The notes beneath the pieces are model-generated. The model saw nothing but the letters and a program-made list of their open reading frames with translations. It ran no database searches and was not told where the DNA came from. DNA of 64,000 nt from Lactuca virosa (lineage: Eukaryota; Streptophyta; Magnoliopsida; Asterales; Asteraceae), in assembly GCA_928212115.1 (NCBI GenBank), contig CAKMRJ010003334.1, positions 105,324,904 through 105,388,903 on the forward strand, in the 5' to 3' direction. The translations under genes were made by a program, and so were the position numbers. Every line of letters starts with the position of its first letter. The first letter of the stretch is position 1. Positions 56,638-64,000 of the stretch are shown in pieces.

Positions 56638-57850
56638 TTAATTAATCTGCAAATGGATCATCAAAAGGATCTTGAGCATCTTGAAAATTATTTTTGACAG
56701 ATGTGGGAGAATTTTCTGAATTAGTTGGAGAATTGCGAATTTCTTGAAGTAATTGTTGTAGATCTTCAGGGGAAGAATTTGCAGCGGCACGAATTTTGCT
56801 AATAAGATTAGCATCTGGAGAAGATAGACTCTTGATAAGATTCGCTTCAATTTCTGGCTTTTGATTATACATTGATTGATAATGATTGAAAACAGCCTGC
56901 TCGTTTGCTTGAGAAATTGTGACTTTATCCCCACCATTTTAGACGAAATTGTCTATTGAGCCAAGGGGGATTAAGTCTGTTGCTTCTTGATAAGAGAATG
57001 TCCAGGACATGATCCATGGAACTTTGAATAACATGGTGAACTGTAACAAATATTCAAATCTGGGATTTGTTGAATAAATAGTTCTTTGAATTTAGAAAAT
57101 CCTTTGAGAATTTCAGTGGGTAAACAAATAGGAACAAGTCCCATATAACGATACCAATTGACAAACCATCTGGGGTATTCACAGTTGAAATTTTTATCAA
57201 AGAAAATGAACCATGAATGAGAATAGTTTCGAAGAAAAATGCTTTAGTCCAAGCTTCTTGGTAATCATAATATGAATATCTTGGATAAGCAGGGAATTGA
57301 TAAAGGGGTTTTTCGAAGGAAAGATTGGATGACCAATTTTCTGGAGAAATGATTTTAAGAATTCGGGCTTTGCTAAAATCAATAGATCCTTCCTTATTAT
57401 TAGAACGGTGATCAATCTGAACAGATCCAGATTCTTGTAGAATGGTTTGATAATATTCTCGAGATTTGTAAGAGTTTTCATGAAAGGTTTTTCCTCGACC
57501 AAAGAGGTGTTCAGTAAGAACATGAAAACCTTGATTAAGCTTAAGAATTTGAGAATCTTCAAGTATTGGATTTTCAAGAGATTTGGATTGAGAACATAAG
57601 GGGCTTATTTTGTAGGTTTAGGATTTGTTGAAATTTGTGTTTCAGAAGGAATAGGTTTTGAAAAAGGGCTAATTGATTGAACTGGAGAAATGTTTGGAGT
57701 AGCTAGTTTTGATTGTAGCATGTTTGAATAAAGTTGAGAATTTTTTGCAATTGGAGTTAATGGGGAAAAACGATTTTGACTTGAGAAAGGAACAAGCTTT
57801 TGATTAACTGGTTTCTTGTCTTCAATCTTGGAGGAAGACGATGAACTCAT
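56638..57850 (-). pseudogene. viral ORF downstream of RT, copy 2
   Basis: Starts at 57850 with a Ser/Pro-rich stretch, continues in other frames through a Trp/aromatic-rich block (about 57060-57230) and ends with an acidic tail (DAQDPFDDPFAD) at 56642. This is the position of the translational transactivator/inclusion-body protein in several Caulimoviridae, but no diagnostic motif was seen; function inferred only. Confidence 0.55.
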
Positions 57851-57981
57851 TTTCCCTGCAAAAATTCACGAGAAAGAAAATCTGGTAATGAATTGCTTTC
57901 TCCTTTTATAAATTCAATATCGAAATCAAAATTGCCCAACAATGCTTGCCATCTAGCAAAATTTGTTTAGAAATAATATTT

Positions 57982-59114
57982 TTAACATCTTTTTTCTAAA
58001 ATTGATTTTGCAGATTGACAATCAATTCTTAATAAAAAAGTTTTCATAAATAAATCATCTTCAAATTTAGTAATACATAAAACAATACTTAAAATCTCCT
58101 TTTTAACAGTTGAATAATTCTTTTGAGTATTATTCCAAGCACCTGAATAAAAACGAACCAATTGTTCTTCAGAAGAATTTGATAATTTTTGTTTTAAAAT
58201 ACCTCCAAATCCAATATCACTAGCATCAGTTTCGACTATGATATTAGCATGAGGATGTGGTAAATTTAAACAAGGTAAAGAAGGAATTTTTTGTTTTATA
58301 AGTTTAACAATATTAGTATGTTCTTGAGTCCAAGGTTCTGGATTGTTTTTTAATCTATTATAAAGAGGTTTGCAAAGAGTTCCTAAATCTTTGAAAAAAT
58401 CATGAATATAATTTAAACATCCTAGAAACCGTTGAAGTTGTTTTTTATCTATAATTTCATCAGGAAATTTATTAGAAAATTCTAAACTTCTTATAATAGG
58501 TTTAATAGTATTATTAACAATGTTATGTCCTAAAAATCTAATTTCATTTTGAAATAAATGCATTTTCTTAGCTGAAACAGCTAAGCCATTTTTATAAATT
58601 AAATCATAAAACTGATTTAAATGTTTGAAATGTTGATCAATAGATTTTGAAAAAATAAGAACATCATCAATATAAACAATTGAAAAACTATTTATAGGAA
58701 TGATAATATCATTCATAACGTTTTGAAATTCAGAAGGAGCATTCTTTAAACCAAAGGGCATAACGTTCCACTCATAATGTCCAAAAGGAACATTAAAACC
58801 TGTTTGTATTTATCTTCTTCATGAATTTGAATTTGCCAAAACCCAGATTTCATATCGAATTTTGAAAATATTTTTGAATCATAAAGTTTTTTCAATAAAT
58901 CTCTTTTATTAGGAATAGGATATCTAATCCAATCTAAAACTTTATTTAAAGGTTTATAATTGATAACTAATCTTGGTGATCCTCTTTCTAATTCAGCAGC
59001 ATTCATAACATAGAAAGCTGAACAAGACCAAGGAGATTTAGAAGGTCTAATTAATTTTTTGTCCAATAAATCTTGAATTTCTTTTTTACAATGAGCTTCT
59101 AATTCATTATTCAT
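57982..59114 (-). pseudogene. viral reverse transcriptase and RNase H, copy 2
   Basis: Two open pieces, 58746-59114 and 57982-58761, in different frames. Motifs: LVINYKPLNK, FSKFDMKSGFWQIQI, MPFGLKNAPSEFQNV, VYIDDVLIFS with the YxDD core, FLGHNIVNN, FLGCLNYIHDFFKDLG, and RNase H VETDASDIGFGGIL. A short frameshift between the pieces falls just before MPFG. The YIDD and WQI blocks distinguish caulimovirid RT from the gypsy RTs at 10.5 and 33.4 kb. Confidence 0.92.
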
Positions 59115-60011
59115 ATGAATAGCTCTTGATTTTGAAGGAATATCTTTTTCATTGAAAGTTTTAATATAAGGTAATTTGACAATATGTTGTTTTCTGTTCC
59201 AAAAGGCGTTTGGAATATTTGAGCAAACATTATTTTCAATTTTTGTTTTAAAGCTATAATTTTGTCTTGAATATACTTATCTTGTAATTGATTATGTATA
59301 CGAAAATCATTAATTTCATTGATAAGGTAATTTGCTTGTTTTGTTTTATAATTAAGAATATTAATAGTTGAATAAGACGGAGGTTCACAAAATTTAAACA
59401 TAATTTCTTTTCCAAAAACTTTAGTAATAATTCCATCATCTTGAACCATAAAAGGATATAATTTAGTAATAAAAGGTGTTCCTAAAATTAAAGGAGAAGT
59501 AAGATTTTTTACTAAAATTAAATGAGTTTTATAACAATAATCTTGATTGTTACAAATATGAACATCGGAAACTTTTAAATTTATTTTTAAACTGGTTCCT
59601 TCAGCTCCAGTAAGCCTAGAAGAAGTTTTTTCATAAATTGAGTGGGAAATATACCTTCTTGTATACAGTTCATATCAGCACCACTATCAATTAGAGCAGT
59701 AATATCCATTTAAAATTATCCTTTACTAAAGTTATTTGAGTATTCCATTTTTGAGAAATTTGATCATTTATAATTCTTTCGATAACCTTTTCATCTTTAT
59801 TATCATTATTTTGTGAATTAATAATATTTTTTCCCTTTTCAAGAGTTATAATTTTGCCTTTAATTTCTTTTATGTCTTGTTTAACTGATTTTAATTCTTC
59901 TTGAAGTTCTTGCATGGAAATGGGTTTTGTTTCAGAAAATCTTTCATATATGTCTTTTAAATTAAAAATTTTTGTATTATCTGAAACAGAATTTTCATTC
60001 TTATTAAGCAT
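59115..60011 (-). pseudogene. viral linker and aspartic protease, copy 2
   Basis: Coiled-coil-like acidic/Lys-rich segment (LQEELKSVKQDIKEIKGKI), then protease site ALIDSGADMN near 59690, then FGKEIMFKF toward RT. A frameshift at 59690-59700 separates linker and protease. Confidence 0.85.
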
Positions 60012-60544
60012 TTGTTTTATTAACAGTTCTTGGATATTTTTATCTTTAATGGAATCTAAATTTTTTAAAAGATCTTTGTCATTGTTTGTAAGGACATTAA
60101 TTGAATAATTACAATTACATTTTCCAACACATTCGCATGTATCAGAATCTTCCGAACTTGAACTATTTTGCTCTAAAATGTTTAAATCATTTTCTTGAAA
60201 ATCGGAAAAACTAGAATCAGAATCGGAATCAGAATTAACAATAATTTTTCTAATTTGTTCTTTAATTCTTCCGAAATATTTAATTCATTAATTTTTGTTT
60301 TTGCATAACAATTATTAGCATTATGACCATTACGACCACATTTATGGCAAATAATAATGTCTTTTGATTTTCTTTTAGATTTTTTATTAGATTGTTTATA
60401 AGGGTTTTTTGATGTTGAAAATTTATTTTTCTTATAATTCTTATAATTTTTCTTTTTCTTGAAATATTTTGAAGATTTTTTATTATATTTTTTGGTTTTG
60501 AAGTAGACGGACCTGTTAATGGTTGATAACCATATTGTTGACAA
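60012..60544 (-). pseudogene. viral coat zinc knuckle and Cys-rich segment, copy 2
   Basis: Lys-rich nucleic-acid-binding stretch followed by CHKCGRNGHNANNC (C-x2-C-x4-H-x4-C), a Ser/Asp-rich run and CECVGKCNC. This knuckle is the packaging signature of Caulimoviridae coat proteins. Confidence 0.87.
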
Positions 60545-60576
60545 AAATTTCCTAATTCATTTTTACTATTATTCTA

Positions 60577-61053
60577 TCATTTTTTAAGTTTTTCTTTAAA
60601 TCTAAGGTCAGCACAAATAGCTAATCCTTCTTTATTAATATAATTAATTAAATCTCCATAAGTTAGGTTTTGATAAGGAATTGTATTATTAAAATTTTCT
60701 CTTAATTTTTGTCTAATTCTTTCGGCAAAAAGTTTTGGAAGTCCAGCAATAAAACGTTCTTTCCAATAAGATTCTTTACAATCAGGTCTTGAAAAAACTT
60801 TAACGAGATAATTATCTTTGTACCATCTGAAATCAGTTAATTTTCTACAATGTAAGTTCATTAGAATTTCAGAAGTTCTTTCTTGAAAAGTAGTAGGATC
60901 TCCTACAAAGTTTTTGATTATAGCAAAAATTAAAGTATTAACCATATCATCCTCTTGAGTTTGAATAGGTAAATTATTTTCTTGTTTTATAACGGTTTTC
61001 TTGGCAGTCATATAAAATTCTTTTCTTCTGGTGTAATATAGAAATCCCACCAA
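60577..61053 (-). pseudogene. viral coat protein core, copy 2
   Basis: 158-codon open frame with CRKLTDFRWYKDNYLVKVF, then ESYWKERFIAGLPKLFAERI and YGDLINYINKEGLAICADL, the conserved capsid core preceding the zinc knuckle in this family. A frameshift near 60560 separates it from the knuckle. Confidence 0.87.
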
Positions 61054-62726
61054 CCTTTAAGAGTACCAGTAAACCCGGAAATAATAATATTAACAATTTG
61101 AAGTTGAGTATTATTGTGAGACTTGTAAGCATTAGCTGCCATGGTCATTTCTTGAACAATATTAAGAATTTGATGTTCAGAGTTACCATCGATATTCCAT
61201 TCGTAAACAGAGGTACCATCGTAAGCTGAACGATCATATTGAAAAGCTCTTTCTTCAATTTGAACATCAGGAAGAGAAGGTCTATTCCAATAATTTTTAA
61301 TAGTTGGTTTTGGATTATTACCAAAGAATTAATCTTATTTAATCTTGAAAAATCATTTGTAAGCTGATTTATATCATCATTATCATTTATGAATTGTTGA
61401 GTAAGATTGTCTAAATTTAATTCACTTTCATTATTACTTTCGTCAGATTCGTCAAAAGAGTCATTATTTGTTTTTAACATATTTATAGATACGTTTTTTT
61501 GAAATACGAAAATTAGTAAGTCTTTTTTCTAATTCATCAATTAAATCTTTATTTCCAAGATTAAAATTTCCATTTATTTGATGAGGAATAAAGCTGACAT
61601 TACTAGAGCTTGCTATATTATTATAAAATTTTTTTGTTTCAATTTTATTTTCTTTTGATAACTGTAAATTTATAGTATTTTCTTCAATCCTATTTAGTTG
61701 ATCTGAAATAGTTAAAAGAGTTTCATTCGAATAATTATTTTGATAAATAATATTTTGAAAACATTTTTCATTTGTTATCTGACTTGGAACTTTAACTAAA
61801 GGAGTTGCAATAAAATATTATCAATAATGATTTCCTTTTTTGGCGGATATTCAGAAATAATTTCTTGATTAGTAATAACATCCTTGTATGTTTTTGAAGA
61901 AACAGAAAAAACAGTTTGCATTTTAAAAGGATAATCTATATTATGTTTAGGAACATAAATCAATTCGAACCATTGAAAAAACGGAGAGTGAATTTGATTT
62001 GATAAAACATAATCTTCCCAAAGTCCAAAATGTAAAAATCTTATATAATATGAAAAGTTTTCTTCATGCCAAATTCTTTTTGTATTATTATAATCTTTAT
62101 AATTCTTCTTCTTTTAAATAATCAAAATTAACATATGAAGGTATTTTAGAAATATCTATATTAATATTCATTTTAACAAGTTGATTGATTTAATCTGAAA
62201 GATATAATTTTAATAATACTAAGTTGAGCACTAATAACAATATATTTATTTTTAATCATTTTTGATAAACAATATATTATTTCCTTTTGAATATTATAAT
62301 TATATGTGTCCTTTTCAATATTAGATAATTTAATTTCTTCGTCTTCTTTAAGTTGTTTAATTCTATTTATTTCTTTAGAAACGCTTGCAATAATTTTCCA
62401 TCTAGTCTTTAATAAATATTCCAAAAAGTATTTTATTACAACAACTAATCTGTCTTTTAGAACTCATTAACACGTATATTTAGATAAATTTGTTAAATAA
62501 TTATCAAGATGTAATTAAAGGTTTTTAATACTGCTTTTATGTTATTAATTTCTTGTTCTAATTCTAATAGTTCCTTATCATTAATTATTAAATTTATATT
62601 TTTTAATTCTAATACTTTCTCTTGTAAGAGTTTTTTAAATATTTTTATTGAATTTCTTAATCTTTTAATAGCAGTAACTCTATTTCTGTTTAAAGAATTA
62701 CAATTTATTTGAACTTTATTACTCAT
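61054..62726 (-). pseudogene. viral second ORF, N-terminal part, copy 2
   Basis: ATG at 62726 overlaps the movement-protein stop (ATGA). First 77 codons charged and helix-forming (LQEKVLELKNINL), then frame changes at about 62490, 62170 and 61480, with an acidic Asn/Asp-rich stretch (61145-61480) before the coat core. No named domain; could contain a virion-associated protein function by position. Confidence 0.68.
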
Positions 62727-63581
62727 AATTGTTGTCTATAATTTTGAAGTTCATTAATAAAATCAGATTTAGTAGGACTTGGTAAACTTGTATCACTAGT
62801 TTGATCTTCTTGATAAAGAGGTTTAGGAATAGAACTAGAATAGTCAACAGTTTTTAAATTTAAAGACTTTGATTTTGAAAACGAAGATTTAGAAGTACCA
62901 ATTTCAGGAATAGAATTAGTAGAAATCTAGATGATGAAAAATTTATAGAAGAAAATTATATCAACTGAGCCATCATTATGCTCAATTATATTTGAAATTT
63001 GTTTTGAAGAATCTAAAGATTTTGGTTCAATAACATTTTGTAAATTCCAATTACATGATTGAGTAATTTCTGACCATTTAAGTCGTTTAGGCATATGAAC
63101 TTTGTATGATTAGTATTTGCTTCGTAAATAATTGTTTCATTTCTTGGACTTGACAAACGGGTTTTTGGTTTCTAAAGTAGTTGTCATGGTTTTATAACAA
63201 CACGATAAATGATTGCTAAAGGTTTAGAGTTATTTTTAATTCTAAATTCTTTGTTTCAACAGTTAAAACCAAAGTGTCTAAAATATTTTTGTCAAATAAT
63301 CCTACAGAAAAATTTGGATAACAATTAAAATAAATTGGTCCATTTGCGATATTTGTTTCTGCCATAGCTAAAATAGAATTTTGAAAATCTGTATGTCTTT
63401 TATCTCTTAATATTAAGAAGACAGGAGCATCAACACCAATTCTAAAAAGAGGTTTGATAGCAATTTGAACAAGACCTAAATGAAGAAATTTATATTTTTG
63501 TCTATGTTCAAAAATAGATCTTGATGATAACAAATTTATATTTTGTTGGTCTTGACCAATGGATAGGGTTTGTTCAGTCAT
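62725..63581 (-). pseudogene. viral movement protein, copy 2
   Basis: ATG at 63581; 121 codons open with LGLVQIAIKPLFRIGVDAPV, LRDKRHTDFQNSI and GPIYFNCYPNFSVGL, typical for the caulimovirid 30K movement protein. Frame breaks at 63216; the C-terminal part (62725-63200) is readable in other frames and is Ser/Pro-rich. Sequence around 63590-63780 repeats the leader of copy 1. Confidence 0.87.
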
Positions 63582-64000
63582 TTTAATTGAGTAACTTTGA
63601 AAATAATCAAAAGTCCCTATTCTATAAATTGTATTATATTTGTTTTAGGTATAGTCCAATCATTTAAATTTTGTTCTATATTATCAATAGTTTCTTCAAT
63701 AGAGTTTATATGGTTATCATCATAATCTTGTTCTTTATTCATGATATTTTTACCAGTATCATATTTTTTAGATAATATGCGTGAAAATCTACTCATATTT
63801 AATTAATTTTAGTTTAAAGATTTTATAAGAAAACTTACTTGTTCTATTTAGGATGAACAGAGAGGCATCGGCCCAACGATGATTGTGGTCCGGCTCCGCG
63901 ACTTACCATACTTGCCTCTTACGCTAATCCAACCAATCACTGGTCTGGTCTCTGTATCATTCTTAACAAAACTCATAATTTTCTTAAAATCTTCAAACAA
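63582..64000 (-). other. viral leader, copy 2, cut by the window edge
   Basis: Matches 55123-55540; the next primer-binding site would lie about 60 bp past the window end. Confidence 0.75.

Larger units (their letters stand above)
55613..64000 (-). mobile_element. endogenous pararetrovirus (Caulimoviridae), copy 2, near full length
   Basis: Order in viral sense: leader (off the right edge), movement protein, second ORF, coat protein, zinc knuckle, protease, RT-RNase H, downstream ORF, intergenic region. Unit length about 8.43-8.46 kb, in the 7-9 kb range of the family. Frames broken in several places. Genus not assigned; related to petu-, solendo- or cavemo-type viruses by layout only. Confidence 0.88.

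Overview
This is plant nuclear DNA, almost certainly from a eudicot. The evidence is deeply nested Ty1/copia and Ty3/gypsy LTR retrotransposons, a Helitron, a Tourist-like MITE, an endogenous plant pararetrovirus, and one intact intron-containing AGC-VIII protein kinase gene. Element style suggests Asteraceae, perhaps a lettuce relative, but nothing here proves the species. No bacterial features, CRISPR array, rRNA or tRNA gene was seen.

Layout 1-43092, nested LTR elements. An old copia (F, 1-1689) is cut inside its reverse transcriptase (RT) by a gypsy (D, LTR 1690-4265, gag/protease to 6378). D is cut at a conserved RT-entry codon by a minus-strand Tekay-like chromovirus (A, 6379-33177), and D's RT resumes at 33178. 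A carries a Tourist-like MITE in its integrase (8995-9428) and has two further elements in its gag: a plus-strand copia-type element with 750/753-identical LTRs (B, 12459-19945) and a gag-only gypsy (C, 20107-30057). C's left LTR holds a solo LTR (S, 20372-21189). Near-perfect target duplications and reading-frame continuity across the breaks support the order F<D<A<(B,C)<S. To the right, D runs into an LTR remnant (G), which is split by another gypsy (E, 35143-42526, perfect TSD). E is itself scarred by an LTR insertion (H), a templated repair junction and an LTR deletion. A LINE zf-RVT remnant follows.

Layout 43093-50960. The single recognisable host gene is an OXI1/AGC2-type Ser/Thr kinase (two exons, 405 aa) with a TATA box. 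Downstream are a 3.7-kb non-autonomous Helitron on the minus strand (45868-49581), an (AT)n tract, a 1.29-kb full-length inverted-repeat (foldback) element and a (TA)n tract.

Layout 50961-64000. A minus-strand head-to-tail endogenous Caulimoviridae array: a truncated copy joined through an intergenic region with a tRNA-Met primer site to a second, more complete copy. The unit is about 8.43-8.46 kb and the array runs off the window.

Most unusual signal: element B carries hairpins that share conserved loops but have different, mutually complementary stems. Its coding sequence looks dead, yet its LTRs are nearly identical, so it was probably mobilised in trans. A second RNA-level signal is a 20-21-nt palindrome in three gypsy elements whose centre changes while staying palindromic (GGGCCC versus AGGCCT), a candidate genome-dimerisation site. 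All alignments were made by eye.
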